A stretch of DNA of 58,584 nucleotides from Pseudobdellovibrionaceae bacterium (GCA_021731025.1 JAKFYD010000050.1:1-58584), one strand, 5' to 3'; shown: positions 26,942-36,254, counted from the stretch's first letter. The notes: generated from the letters alone by a model not told the origin. Made by a program: numbers and translations.

Positions 26942-27769
26942 ATGAAACGTTTAGTTTGTTTATTTGTCTTTTTTTCTTTATTGAGCCGTGCCAGCACGGA
27001 AACGGAATCTTACAATGATATTATTGAAAAAGCGCAAAACCTAATTTTACAAAAAGACCGACAACAGGCGGTTAACGTTTTGTTAGCGGGCTTAAAACAA
27101 GAACACAAAAATAAAATTGCGACCAGTGAGCTGAAAAAAAAACTTGAAGAGCTTGGTTCTTTGTTTCTCAGTGATAAAGCTCAACAGTCGTACGAAATCT
27201 CTCTTTCGTTTAAAAGAAAAGATGTATCTCAAGCCCTCGCTAAAATTAACGATGCTCTCCGGATTGAACCCGACAACGTACAAATTCTTACAGAAAGTGC
27301 CCGCCTTTTAATGGTGAAGGGTGACTGCAATGGGGCCCTCGATCAAATTTTAAAAACCTATAAGAAAAATATTTATGACGAACATATTTTACTTACAATG
27401 GGCCAAGTGCAAATTTGTTTAGGGGCTATGGACCAATATTTTTCAATTCGCTCTCAGGAAGATCCCAAAAAAGTCAGTGAGAACTCGGATTGGATCGCGC
27501 TTGAGTTGCAAAGAACTCTTTTTGAAAAAGATAAATTAAAAGCTAAAGAACTCTTTCAACGGCTGCAGAAAAAAGATTCTAAAAATCCACAGATCTATTA
27601 TTGGCAATGGAAATTAAGTAAACTTGAAGGAAATGAAGATGCAGCTTTGGTTGAAAAGTATAAACTGGTTTGTAACAACGTGAGCGCAAGAGTTTTTCGA
27701 ACTTACCAACGAGACCCTTATTTTTGCAGTAAGCAGTTAGAAATGGAAAACGAAAGTGCTAAAAAATAA
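26942..27769 (+). CDS. Exported TPR-like protein
   Basis: This 275-residue protein has a signal peptide (KRLVCLFVFFSLLSRASTET) and is otherwise helical. TPR-like repeats are around 85-165 (ALAKINDALRIEPDNVQILT, then ESARLLMVKGDCNGALDQIL) and 195-240. It probably serves as a periplasmic protein-protein scaffold; the role is unknown. The following lipoprotein gene starts 14 bases inside its 3' end, suggesting translational coupling into the dap cluster. Confidence 0.7.
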   Translation: MKRLVCLFVFFSLLSRASTETESYNDIIEKAQNLILQKDRQQAVNVLLAGLKQEHKNKIATSELKKKLEELGSLFLSDKAQQSYEISLSFKRKDVSQALAKINDALRIEPDNVQILTESARLLMVKGDCNGALDQILKTYKKNIYDEHILLTMGQVQICLGAMDQYFSIRSQEDPKKVSENSDWIALELQRTLFEKDKLKAKELFQRLQKKDSKNPQIYYWQWKLSKLEGNEDAALVEKYKLVCNNVSARVFRTYQRDPYFCSKQLEMENESAKK

Positions 27770-27959
27770 TTTAAATTCTCTTTTGGGAATTTTTTTAATT
27801 TGTGGATTTGGGTGTGGGGTTAAAGGTCGACCAACATCCCCCGATGAGCCGCCAGCTTGGGGGAGCGGGGAAAGTCTTTATGAAAAGCAAAAACAGAAGA
27901 ACGATTCCAAGCTGAAGAGCAAAAGCAAGACCGCCAGGGACTCAGTAAATTCCCAATGA
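27756..27959 (+). CDS. Small LptM/YifL-like lipoprotein upstream of dapF
   Basis: This 67-residue lipoprotein has the lipobox GFGC and then CGVKGRPTSPDEPP. It resembles the CGxKGPL..P start of LptM (YifL), the small lipoprotein that assists assembly of the LptD/E LPS translocon in E. coli. The tail is Lys/Ser-rich and disordered. In enterobacteria yifL also lies directly upstream of dapF, as here, where the stop overlaps the dapF ATG by 4 bases. The GTG start overlaps the previous gene. The assignment rests on a short motif plus synteny, so it is moderate. Confidence 0.62.
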   Translation: MLKNNLNSLLGIFLICGFGCGVKGRPTSPDEPPAWGSGESLYEKQKQKNDSKLKSKSKTARDSVNSQ

Positions 27960-28771
27960 ATCAACAAAAAGCCATTAAATATTCTGGCGCAGGAAATCTC
28001 ATTATCTTGGTTCTTGAAGAAAAAAGAAATCCGGATGAAAAACAAGCTCTCGCAAAAAAACTTTGTCATTTGCAAACTGGGCTTGGGGCCGACGGTGTTT
28101 TGTATCTTAAGGAAAATAAAAGCCCAGCTGCAGATTATCTTTGGGACTTTTACAATACTGATGGTTCAACGGCAGAAATGTGTGGCAATGCTGCTCGCTG
28201 TGCTGGGCAATTTTGTTTCGAAGAGCTTGGCTTCGTGAAAAATAAAATTATTTTTCAGACTTTAGCCGGCTCGGTTTCTTGCGAAAAAAAATCCCAAAAT
28301 CAATTTGAAGTCGAAATGTCTGCCGCAAAGATTATTAACCCGCAAATGGAATTAGAAGCTGCAGGGAAAACCGAAACCTTCTTTTTTGTCGATACCGGGG
28401 TGCCACACCTTGTTTTTGAAATGCCCGAGAACGTTTTTGATTTTCGTGACAGTGTTCCTATGAAGGCATGGGCAAAAAGTTTTCGGGATCATCCCAATTC
28501 CGGTGCCAATGGGACTAATGTCACCCTAGTGAATTCTGCGGAAGGAATAAAAAAGGCCATAACTTTCGAGCGCGGTGTGGAAAATTTTACCTCCGCTTGT
28601 GGAACTGGGGCTGTAGCAGCTGCAATGTATTTTGAAAATAAAATGCCTTTAGGTTTTCACAAAATTTCGATGCCGGGCGGAGTGCTTGAAGTTGATTTGA
28701 AAACTTATTCGCAACCGCACTTGATTGGACCCAGCGAAAAAATCAGTGAAATGTATATTGAGGAAATGTAA
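27956..28771 (+). CDS. dapF: Diaminopimelate epimerase
   Basis: This 271-residue, cofactor-independent racemase converts LL- to meso-diaminopimelate for peptidoglycan and lysine. The two catalytic cysteines are in MCGNAARC (Cys near 74) and TSACGTGAVAAA (near 215). KYSGAGNLIILV, with GAGN, matches the usual KM.G.GNDF start with substitutions. TGVPHLVF and NGTNVTLV are also present. It overlaps the LptM-like gene and is followed 2 bases later by dapA. Confidence 0.93.
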   Translation: MNQQKAIKYSGAGNLIILVLEEKRNPDEKQALAKKLCHLQTGLGADGVLYLKENKSPAADYLWDFYNTDGSTAEMCGNAARCAGQFCFEELGFVKNKIIFQTLAGSVSCEKKSQNQFEVEMSAAKIINPQMELEAAGKTETFFFVDTGVPHLVFEMPENVFDFRDSVPMKAWAKSFRDHPNSGANGTNVTLVNSAEGIKKAITFERGVENFTSACGTGAVAAAMYFENKMPLGFHKISMPGGVLEVDLKTYSQPHLIGPSEKISEMYIEEM

Positions 28772-28773
28772 CA

Positions 28774-29658
28774 ATGAATCGACTTCAAGGCGTATTTACG
28801 GCTCTCGTGACTCCATTTAAAGACAATCAAATTGATTTTGATTCCCTGGAAAAACTTTTACGTTGGCAGTTGGATCAAGGAATTCAGGGCTTCGTTCTTC
28901 ATGGAACAACTGGAGAATCACCAACACTGACTCAATCAGAAAAACAAAAAGTTTTTCAGTTTGTACAAAGTTACGTTTCGGGCCAGGTGCCCTTGATTGT
29001 AGGAACTGGGACCAATAACACTTTCGAGACCATCGAAGCCACCCGCAAGGCTCGAAGCTGGGGCGCCAACGCTGCGCTCGTGGTTGTTCCCTATTACAAT
29101 AAGCCTCCACAAAGAGGGCTGTACCAACACTTTCGCGAGGTTGCTGAAAAAAGCGATTTTGAAATTTTAGTTTACAACGTTCCTGGCAGGACCATCACCA
29201 GCATTAGTGTTGAAACTCTGGAGCAGCTCAGTGCCATCCCACAGATTATTGGAATCAAGGAAGCTACGGGAGATATCGAGCTGATGAAAAGCATGAAAGA
29301 AAAAACGCGGAGAAACTTTATTTTTCTTTCAGGAGATGATGGAACCTATGGTGAATTTTTAAAGGCCGGTGGACATGGAGTGATTTCTGTAGCTTCACAT
29401 ATTTTACCTCGAGCCATGGTTGAATGGACCAACTGGGCCCACCGAAGCGAATGGCATAAAATCGACGAAGCGACCCCCCAGTTTAAAAAAATCATTGATC
29501 AACTTTTTGTTGAAGCGAATCCTATCCCTGTAAAAATGGCCTTGTTTAAAATGGGAATTCTTTCGTCACCAGAATTACGTCTTCCTTTGATTGAATTGAA
29601 AAGTGAACTTTTACCAGAGCTGATAAAAGAAATGAAAAGCAGCGGGGTCCTTAAGTGA
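28774..29658 (+). CDS. dapA: 4-hydroxy-tetrahydrodipicolinate synthase
   Basis: This 294-residue TIM-barrel lyase condenses pyruvate with aspartate semialdehyde. Motifs are GTTGESPTLTQSEK, the catalytic Tyr in VYNVPGRT (near 134) and the Schiff-base Lys in IIGIKEATGD (near 162). FLSGDDGTYGEFLKAGGHGV follows. It lies between dapF and dapB, with the dapB GTG overlapping its stop by 4 bases (GTGA). Confidence 0.96.
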   Translation: MNRLQGVFTALVTPFKDNQIDFDSLEKLLRWQLDQGIQGFVLHGTTGESPTLTQSEKQKVFQFVQSYVSGQVPLIVGTGTNNTFETIEATRKARSWGANAALVVVPYYNKPPQRGLYQHFREVAEKSDFEILVYNVPGRTITSISVETLEQLSAIPQIIGIKEATGDIELMKSMKEKTRRNFIFLSGDDGTYGEFLKAGGHGVISVASHILPRAMVEWTNWAHRSEWHKIDEATPQFKKIIDQLFVEANPIPVKMALFKMGILSSPELRLPLIELKSELLPELIKEMKSSGVLK

Positions 29659-30359
29659 AAAAAAATAAACTCGGAGTGCTTGGCGCTTCAGGCCGGATGG
29701 GTCAAGAAATTTTGCGCTGTTTAGAAGGACAAACAAAATTTGAAGCTTTTCTTGGTTGGTCTGAACGCGAAAAAGAAACAGGCTACAAGCACAGCGTGAC
29801 CCGCCTGGATCCAGAACTCGTTGATAAAGTGGATGTGTGGATTGATTTTTCTTCACCAGATGCATTAACGGCAGCCATTCCTAAAATCAGTCGTTCAAAG
29901 AAGCCCATTATCTCTGGCACCACCGGATTAAGCGATGTGCAGATGAAAAAATTAAAGTCTTTAGCAACAAATTGTGCAGTCATGTGGTCTTCAAACATGA
30001 GCTTAGGTATCGCCGTGTTAATGAAAACCCTCGAACATTTGCAAATGATTTCAGATTTTGATTTTCAAATTGAAGAGTTCCATCACAAGCACAAAAAAGA
30101 TGCTCCCAGCGGGACGGCTTTATCTTTACAAAAAAAATTAGAAAAAGTGACTCAAACCACTTTGCCAGCTCCGCTTTCCCTGCGTGGAGGCGGTGTGATT
30201 GGTATCCATAAGGTTTGGGCTTTTGGGGAAGAAGAAACGCTTTGCTTTGAACATATGGCTCTGCAGAGAAGAGTATTTGCTCGTGGCGCCTTGTGGGCCG
30301 CGGAAAGACTTCTTAAAAAGCCTAAGGGATTTTATGAATTCGGAGATCTTCTGAAGTGA
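29655..30359 (+). CDS. dapB: 4-hydroxy-tetrahydrodipicolinate reductase
   Basis: This 234-residue NAD(P)H-dependent reductase of the DAP pathway has the nucleotide-binding GVLGASGRMGQEI, SGTTGLSDVQMKKL and the substrate motif EEFHHKHKKDAPSGTAL. It is a little shorter than the 265-275 typical, mainly in the N-terminal half. GTG start, overlapping dapA by 4 bases. The next gene overlaps its stop by 4 bases (GTGA). Confidence 0.95.
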   Translation: MKKNKLGVLGASGRMGQEILRCLEGQTKFEAFLGWSEREKETGYKHSVTRLDPELVDKVDVWIDFSSPDALTAAIPKISRSKKPIISGTTGLSDVQMKKLKSLATNCAVMWSSNMSLGIAVLMKTLEHLQMISDFDFQIEEFHHKHKKDAPSGTALSLQKKLEKVTQTTLPAPLSLRGGGVIGIHKVWAFGEEETLCFEHMALQRRVFARGALWAAERLLKKPKGFYEFGDLLK

Positions 30360-30841
30360 ATCGATTTCTTGTGCACATCTCTATGAATGTCACTCGCGGC
30401 ACGGCCGGCCTGGTCGATATTTTAGGTGAACTCTTACAGAAAAATAAAATTCTTTCAATTTCCTCGGTGTACAAACGAAAAGAAATCTTCCAAGCCGAAC
30501 TTGAAGCTCAGTACATCGTGGTTATCTGTTGTGAACAGGAAGGTCCTTGGCCTGAAGCAAAGAAGAATCTAGTTACAACTTCTCGACGAGGACAGGTGCA
30601 TCTTCTTGTCTTCGAAAAAGAAGTGATCATGACTCCCGAAATGACTTTGCCCTCGCCTTACCTTCAAGGCGATCCCATCGCGATCTTAGCCGCTGCCGAA
30701 GTTTGGCCTGGATATGTTCATCCAATCTATAAAAAGCCTCTCTCGTCTTTAATAGGTCATGGACAAAGATCTGAACGTGGAGAGTTTTTATTTCAAGGTC
30801 GTCAGCTTTTGGAAGAAGCTCGCAAATTAGCTGGACTATAG
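30356..30841 (+). CDS. Degenerate HPPK (FolK)-like protein
   Basis: This 161-residue protein follows the layout of 6-hydroxymethyl-7,8-dihydropterin pyrophosphokinase: SISSVYKRK (like SSVYETEP), then VHLLVFEKEVIMTPEMTLPS (like DLDLLLYG..V..TP.LTLPHP). AILAAAEVWPGYVHPIYKKP matches the family's C-terminal PLAEIAPD.VHP. The paired Asp of the R..DxD motif that binds Mg-ATP is missing (QVHLL in its place), and the N-terminal GSNLGD loop is altered to ISMNVTRG. It is therefore probably not a working pyrophosphokinase. It is coupled to dapB by a 4-base overlap with a GTG start. Confidence 0.65.
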   Translation: MNRFLVHISMNVTRGTAGLVDILGELLQKNKILSISSVYKRKEIFQAELEAQYIVVICCEQEGPWPEAKKNLVTTSRRGQVHLLVFEKEVIMTPEMTLPSPYLQGDPIAILAAAEVWPGYVHPIYKKPLSSLIGHGQRSERGEFLFQGRQLLEEARKLAGL

Positions 30842-30893
30842 CCTGTGCAGAGTATTGCTTCGAAGGACGGCGTAGTCTCTAATGAGAAGAGAC

Positions 30894-31331
30894 ATGAAAC
30901 TTCTAAAATTCTTCCCTATTTTATTTTTTATTTCCAATCTTGTGGCTTGTGTAACAGATGGAATTTACCGCCGAGAAATGCCAGGAAGCGCTTCAGATCT
31001 TCGTAAAGCCATTGTGTCCGTCATAGGAGACCCTCAAACGACAAGTCCTAGTGGGCGAGAATTGGTCAGTCGATTCCATGATAAAAGTGGGAGTTACGAA
31101 GACGTTAAAATTACAAAGGAACGCCGTTTCACAAGAGTATCCATTCTTGGGGATCGCCGCCCCTTTGATATTCAGGTCGAGGTCATAATTGAACGCAAGT
31201 CCCCCGAGGGTGAGTTTGAACCCTATGCTGTCGACGACACCTTAGCGAACGACCTCGCTGATCGAATTAAGAAGGCGCTTCACCAAAGTCTCGAGAAGCG
31301 CAACATTCTTGACGATTTCCGCGCGTTCTAA
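30894..31331 (+). CDS. Small lipoprotein of unknown function
   Basis: From the ATG at 30894 this is a 145-residue lipoprotein (signal FFPILFFISNLVAC, lipobox LVAC). The mature part includes TDGIYRREMPGSASDLRKAI, VSILGDRRPFDIQVEVIIER and ends with a helix. It is basic and soluble-looking, with no known domain. GAGAAGAGAC precedes this ATG; an in-frame start lies 12 bases earlier. The mature protein would sit on the periplasmic side of a membrane. Confidence 0.7.
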   Translation: MKLLKFFPILFFISNLVACVTDGIYRREMPGSASDLRKAIVSVIGDPQTTSPSGRELVSRFHDKSGSYEDVKITKERRFTRVSILGDRRPFDIQVEVIIERKSPEGEFEPYAVDDTLANDLADRIKKALHQSLEKRNILDDFRAF

Positions 31332-31357
31332 CTACCATAAGGAATGAACGTTTTGGG

Positions 31358-33463
31358 GTGAACTTGTATATTCCTTCGATCCTCCTTATTTTGGCTTTTA
31401 CTTTTTTGACTATGGGTCCTTCGCCCTTGTCACAAAAAACTTTTTTGCCAATTCACAAAACGCTCACCATAAAAACAAATAAAAATTTGCCGCCTTACAT
31501 TGCCTACGAGTCGACTCAAGATAAAAATTTATTTGAAAAATCAGAATGGGATTTGCTAGAAGCAAAACCGGCGCAGGTTTTAACTTTGAACAAGCAGCTG
31601 GGGCAAGATCCTCGGCCCTTTGCTCAAAAAATTGTTTTGCATGAAGTTGTGATCCAAAAACAAGTTCAAAGTATTCGACCTGTTCAGTTTGAATCACCAA
31701 CTTCCAACATTGAGAATCCGTCAGTTCCGATTGTTCGTGAAGATGACAGTTGGAAAGACCAGCTAACTCCTGAACAAAAAGCACGTATTGAACACGCGGG
31801 TCGAGCGGTCACTCAGTTCAATGCAAGTTCTTACCAAGCGAATCTCCCTGCACAACTTGCGCAAAAAGCGCGAACGGCATCAGCTTTGGTGCAAGGAATG
31901 ACTCAACCTCGTCCCCGTTCTCATGAAATTGTTGAAAAAGCGTTTAGTCCTGAAAATGCTCAACACGGTCTCATCGCGAGTCGTCCTGAGTTCAATACAA
32001 AATCATTGGCTCGTGAAATTCAAGTCGTGGGTCATATTGAAATTCATCGCGGACTTGCGATCACCAATGAACATCACATCGAACTTCGCCGTAAGGAAGA
32101 AGGCGTCCTGCAAGAGCGGGGAGAAATCGATATTCAAAAAGGAACATATGCAATTCGTATCCCTGAATTGACCGGATCTTTAGTTGCTCATTTAGTTACA
32201 AAATCAGGACAAGTCATCGGCGAAGGGACAGTGCGAGTTTCTCAATCCTTGGTTCAAGAAGAAAAATTCGTGCAAGGTCCAACGATGAGAGTGTTTCCAA
32301 AATCAGAAATGTCTGGAACCGTTGTGAGTGCTTATCGTGCGGAAAGCAGTGAGCCAGCACCTGCGAACACTTCGATTAAGTTTCTGAATGGCGGAGCTGA
32401 ACTGGATATTAAAAAGGACGGCAAAATTCAATACGATGCCCTAACGCGGGGCTCTTCGACTTTGCTGAGGGCCGAGGCTCCCGGGTTTGCATCAACACAA
32501 CAAATTGTATTGGCGGGAACCGAGTTTCAAAGCGTCCTCTTTCCCGAGAGCATGATTTCTTCTTTTAAAAATATTCTTAGTGAACAAAGACAGTATAACT
32601 ACAACGATCCGAAAATTCCGGTGATTTGGGGGCAAGTCCTACAGGACGGCAAGCCCATTGCGGGTTTGCAAGTAACCCTTGAAGGTTATGATTCGATCGA
32701 CGTCATCTACTTCAATGAGTTCAATCTTCCAGATCCAAATCTGAAAGCCACCTCGACCCAAGGTGGCTTTGCCATTTTAGATCCTCCTTTGGGATTCCAA
32801 TCCATCTTAGTGAATCGCAGCGGTCTTTATTACGCTCACCAAAACACCGTGGTTGATGAAGGTGTTGTTTCTTTTATCAGAGTCGAAAGCAGCCTTAAAA
32901 CTGAAAACACCAGCATCAAAGTCTACGATGCATTTACGGGACAATCAGAAATGGCCGAACTGTCTATTCAAGGACAACCAGAAAAGATTTTTGTTGAAGA
33001 TGGGTATTATAAACTCCTTTTGCCTCAAGTCGCTCAAATGAGTTTGCTGGAAGTAGCACCTCGAGCTGGCTATCTCAGTGCAACTTATTTGTACAATGAA
33101 GCCCAAGGGTATATCCACGTGCCCTTAATATCACAAAGCTGGTTGGAGTGGATCTCAACTCAGATTCGTATCAATCAGAATCCCGGGCAAAGTTTAATTA
33201 TTGGCTTTGTTCCTGATGAAGATTACCAGGTGACGACTTTAAGCACTGAAGATCAATCTCAACAAAATATTGTTTATTTCGATTCTCAAGGTCAAATTTT
33301 AAAATCTAAAGCTGGTTCTGCCGGTGGTGGTTTTATTATCTTTAACGCTCCAACGGATGCCGTGGAAGTTTCTGTTCAATTGACTAAATCTCAAAAAACC
33401 ATGTCACGCCTGATTCCTTCAAAGCCCCGACAAGTTTCGGTGGTTAATTACCGCCTGGAATAG
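31358..33463 (+). CDS. Large exported protein with a carboxypeptidase-regulatory-like domain
   Basis: This 701-residue protein starts at GTG with an N-terminal hydrophobic segment (about 4-22), then a Gln/Pro-rich region to about 180. Several beta-sandwich-like segments follow. The clearest (about 420-510, IWGQVLQDGKPIAGLQVTLE ... STQGGFAILD) resembles a CarboxypepD_reg-like domain. There are no cysteines in the whole protein. No catalytic motif is visible; an envelope structural or adhesin-like role is possible. Its last 16 bases overlap the 3' end of murD on the other strand. Confidence 0.65.
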   Translation: MNLYIPSILLILAFTFLTMGPSPLSQKTFLPIHKTLTIKTNKNLPPYIAYESTQDKNLFEKSEWDLLEAKPAQVLTLNKQLGQDPRPFAQKIVLHEVVIQKQVQSIRPVQFESPTSNIENPSVPIVREDDSWKDQLTPEQKARIEHAGRAVTQFNASSYQANLPAQLAQKARTASALVQGMTQPRPRSHEIVEKAFSPENAQHGLIASRPEFNTKSLAREIQVVGHIEIHRGLAITNEHHIELRRKEEGVLQERGEIDIQKGTYAIRIPELTGSLVAHLVTKSGQVIGEGTVRVSQSLVQEEKFVQGPTMRVFPKSEMSGTVVSAYRAESSEPAPANTSIKFLNGGAELDIKKDGKIQYDALTRGSSTLLRAEAPGFASTQQIVLAGTEFQSVLFPESMISSFKNILSEQRQYNYNDPKIPVIWGQVLQDGKPIAGLQVTLEGYDSIDVIYFNEFNLPDPNLKATSTQGGFAILDPPLGFQSILVNRSGLYYAHQNTVVDEGVVSFIRVESSLKTENTSIKVYDAFTGQSEMAELSIQGQPEKIFVEDGYYKLLLPQVAQMSLLEVAPRAGYLSATYLYNEAQGYIHVPLISQSWLEWISTQIRINQNPGQSLIIGFVPDEDYQVTTLSTEDQSQQNIVYFDSQGQILKSKAGSAGGGFIIFNAPTDAVEVSVQLTKSQKTMSRLIPSKPRQVSVVNYRLE

Positions 33464-34746
33464 TAATTCTGAACTAAATTTTTAAAGTAATGACCCCGAT
33501 CTTCAAAATTCTTAAACTGATCTAAGCTGGTTCCACCCGGCGAAAATAGAACAATATCTCCTGGTTTGGTGGACTTCATTAAAGATGAAAAGCCAGTTTC
33601 AAGGGACTCAAAGACAAGACCCGAGAGACCTGATTTCCGAGGAATCAGGTCTTTGGATTCCCCAAAAAAGTAGAAATAGATATTTTTGTTTTCCTGCAAA
33701 TGAGTCAGTTGTTCCCAAGGTAATTTTTTATCTCGCCCCCCAAGCAACAGATGAAGTTTAGCCTGTGGTTTCATTAAAGGGAGACAGGCTTCGACGGCCA
33801 TTAAGACACTTTCGACTGAGGTTGCTTTACTGTCGTTGATGAAAGTGATTTGATCCCACTCGCCAAAAAATTCAGTGCGATGTGGTAAGCCCGAAAATTC
33901 TTTTAAATTTTCAATCTGTTCTTTGGGAATATTTAACTGAGTGAGAACCTCAGCCGCCATGGCTAAATTTTGTCGATTGTGTTGGCCGATCAGTTTAGTC
34001 TGCGAAAAATCGAAGGAAGTCTTTCGTGAAGAAGACCATATTATTTTTTTATTTGGGTAAGCTTGGTGAATTCGTGGTTCTCGCACTTTTAAATCCTGAC
34101 TGTCTTGGTTCAGAATCACGGGCCCTCTACAAATATCGATAATATGAAATTTTCTATCGTAGTAGGCCTCTAAAGAATCATAACGCTCGAGATGATTGGG
34201 CGTCAGCGAGGCGATCGCCGCAACGGATAAATGCAAGTTTTCACAATTTTCCAATTGATAACTGGAAAGTTCCAGAACAACCCAAGGGGCTGGCGATCGG
34301 CGTTTTTCGTGAACTTCACGGGCATAGTCGCAGAAGGCCGTTCCCAAATTTCCACCAACAAAAGTATTTTTATCGGCCTGCGAAAGCACGCTTCCAATTA
34401 AAGAAGTGACAGTGCTTTTACCCACAGAGCCTGTAATCCCGATAAGGACTTCATTCTTGATCACTGAGCAGGCTAAATTAACTTCACTGGTTATTTTTAC
34501 TCCTTGCTGTGCTGCTGCAACTATCCAAGGTTTCTGCAAAGATACCCCAGGAGAAACTACTAAGGTTGCTGGTTTATGTTGTGAAAATAATATTTTGGGG
34601 TCGCTCACCTCGGCAGCAAGCGATTTTTCGTCAAAGGTAATGATTTGATTTCGTGGAAAACCAAGACTTAATAAAAAGGAAAGGACGGATTCGCCACTGA
34701 TTCCTAAACCCACAATGGCAATAGGGGTTTTAAGCGAAATATTCAT
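33448..34746 (-). CDS. murD: UDP-N-acetylmuramoylalanine-D-glutamate ligase
   Basis: This 432-residue, cytoplasmic Mur ligase adds D-Glu to UDP-MurNAc-L-Ala. Features are VGLGISGESV, the ATP loop GITGSVGKSTVTSL, VLELSSYQLE, LTPNHLERYDSLE, INDSKATS and LLLGGRDKKLPW, then FSPGGTSLDQFKNFEDRG. The start at 34746 (MNISLKTPIAIVG) is preferred over one 36 bases upstream, which would run into the divergent gene's 5' end. No other mur genes adjoin it; murA is in this window at 50870. Confidence 0.94.
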   Translation of the reverse strand: MNISLKTPIAIVGLGISGESVLSFLLSLGFPRNQIITFDEKSLAAEVSDPKILFSQHKPATLVVSPGVSLQKPWIVAAAQQGVKITSEVNLACSVIKNEVLIGITGSVGKSTVTSLIGSVLSQADKNTFVGGNLGTAFCDYAREVHEKRRSPAPWVVLELSSYQLENCENLHLSVAAIASLTPNHLERYDSLEAYYDRKFHIIDICRGPVILNQDSQDLKVREPRIHQAYPNKKIIWSSSRKTSFDFSQTKLIGQHNRQNLAMAAEVLTQLNIPKEQIENLKEFSGLPHRTEFFGEWDQITFINDSKATSVESVLMAVEACLPLMKPQAKLHLLLGGRDKKLPWEQLTHLQENKNIYFYFFGESKDLIPRKSGLSGLVFESLETGFSSLMKSTKPGDIVLFSPGGTSLDQFKNFEDRGHYFKNLVQNYYSRR

Positions 34747-34811
34747 GGCCCCCAGTCTCAATGAAAAAGAGATCTTTGCCAAGGTCTTTATTTTTAGAGA
34801 AGATAGAGAGG

Positions 34812-36254
34812 ATGGAAAACGCGGATCTTAAAACCTCTTCCTGTACAGCCATTATCAGTGATCTTCACTTGTGTGAAGCTGAACCCGTTAATCCTAAGTT
34901 TCCGCTTTGGAAAAAGTATAAAACTCGAGAGTTCTTTTTTGATAATGTGATCAAAGATTTTTTATCCCACATTGAAGGCATGGCGGATGGGAAAAAAGTA
35001 GAACTGATTCTGAATGGAGATATCTTTGATTTTGATAGCGTAACTTCTATTCCCACGGATCCGATATTCCGTGTGCATTGGGTAGAAAAAAAACGCGGCC
35101 TGTTTCCTCGAGAAGAGCGAGCGCTTTACAAAATGAAATGCATCATCAAAGATCACCCTGAATTTTTCGAGGCTCTGCGTGAATTTTTGTTGCGGGGCCA
35201 TCGGGTGATTTTAATTTTCGGTAACCATGACGTTGAACTTCATTATCAGGCTATTCAAAAAGAAATTCTAAGAACTTTGAATCTTCCCGAAGAAGTAAAA
35301 AAATCATTTCGTTTTGTTGAATGGTTTTACGTGAGCAATCAAGATACGCTGATTGAGCATGGGAACCAGTACGATGCCTACTGCGTTTTTGAAGATCCCA
35401 TTAATCCCTTTATGCGAAGCTACAACTACATCACTATGAAACTGCCTTTTGGGAATTTAGCTTGTCGTTATATCATGAATGGAATGGGATTTTTTAATCC
35501 TCATGTTGATACAAATTACATTATGAGTTTAAGAGAGTACGTTTCGACTTTTCTTCGCTACATGGCTCGGGCGCAACCTTTTCTGATTCTTACTTGGTTT
35601 TCGGGCGCGCTGATGACTTTGTATTATTCAGTAAGAGATCGAATTTTAGCGCCATTGCGAAATCCATTGAAAATTGAAGACCGAGTTCAACAAATTGCTG
35701 ATCGCTCGAATGTTGAACCGCGAGTTGTGCGTGAAATGAAAGAGTTGTTTGCAACTTCAGCGACCCGCAATCCTCTGTTGATTATGAAAGAGTTATGGCT
35801 GGATCGAGCCTTCCTTATGCTCGTAGCTTTCGTGGGAATTTTTCAACTTTTCACCGTGATGAAAGCGGCCTTTGGTGTTTCTTTATTTTGGGGATTCATT
35901 CCCTTATTTCTGATGGTTCCCTTTTTTCTTTTTTACTCGAAGTCGATTATTTCGAATGTTTCAAGTTACAAAGAGCCTGACGAAAGAATTTTATCGATTG
36001 CGAGCTCAATCACTTCTGTAAAACGCATTATTTATGGGCATACTCATCAAGCTCGTCATGAAATTATCGGTCCGGTGGAACATTTAAATTCAGGATGCTG
36101 GTCCCCAGCATTTTTAGACATCGAGTGTACGAAACCCATCGATCAAAAGACATTTGTTTGGATTTATCCTTCTGAAAACCAGCAAAGAAAGGCCGAACTC
36201 CGCAAATTTGTTGGCGGAGATTCCGAAATTTTTCGCAATCCTCGCAGTAAATAA
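34812..36254 (+). CDS. Membrane-associated metallophosphoesterase
   Basis: From the ATG at 34812 this is a calcineurin-like metallophosphoesterase of about 480 residues. Metal-binding motifs are ISDLHLCEAE (D-x-H), LNGDIFDFD (GD), FGNHDVELH (GNHD) and YGHTHQARHE (GHTH). Two hydrophobic segments at about 345-385 suggest membrane association before the last motif. An upstream ATG at 34761 would extend the protein by 17 residues but has no ribosome-binding site; GAGAAGATAGAGAGG precedes 34812. The substrate is unknown; UDP-diacylglucosamine hydrolase-type enzymes are smaller and lack this insertion. Confidence 0.85.
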   Translation: MENADLKTSSCTAIISDLHLCEAEPVNPKFPLWKKYKTREFFFDNVIKDFLSHIEGMADGKKVELILNGDIFDFDSVTSIPTDPIFRVHWVEKKRGLFPREERALYKMKCIIKDHPEFFEALREFLLRGHRVILIFGNHDVELHYQAIQKEILRTLNLPEEVKKSFRFVEWFYVSNQDTLIEHGNQYDAYCVFEDPINPFMRSYNYITMKLPFGNLACRYIMNGMGFFNPHVDTNYIMSLREYVSTFLRYMARAQPFLILTWFSGALMTLYYSVRDRILAPLRNPLKIEDRVQQIADRSNVEPRVVREMKELFATSATRNPLLIMKELWLDRAFLMLVAFVGIFQLFTVMKAAFGVSLFWGFIPLFLMVPFFLFYSKSIISNVSSYKEPDERILSIASSITSVKRIIYGHTHQARHEIIGPVEHLNSGCWSPAFLDIECTKPIDQKTFVWIYPSENQQRKAELRKFVGGDSEIFRNPRSK

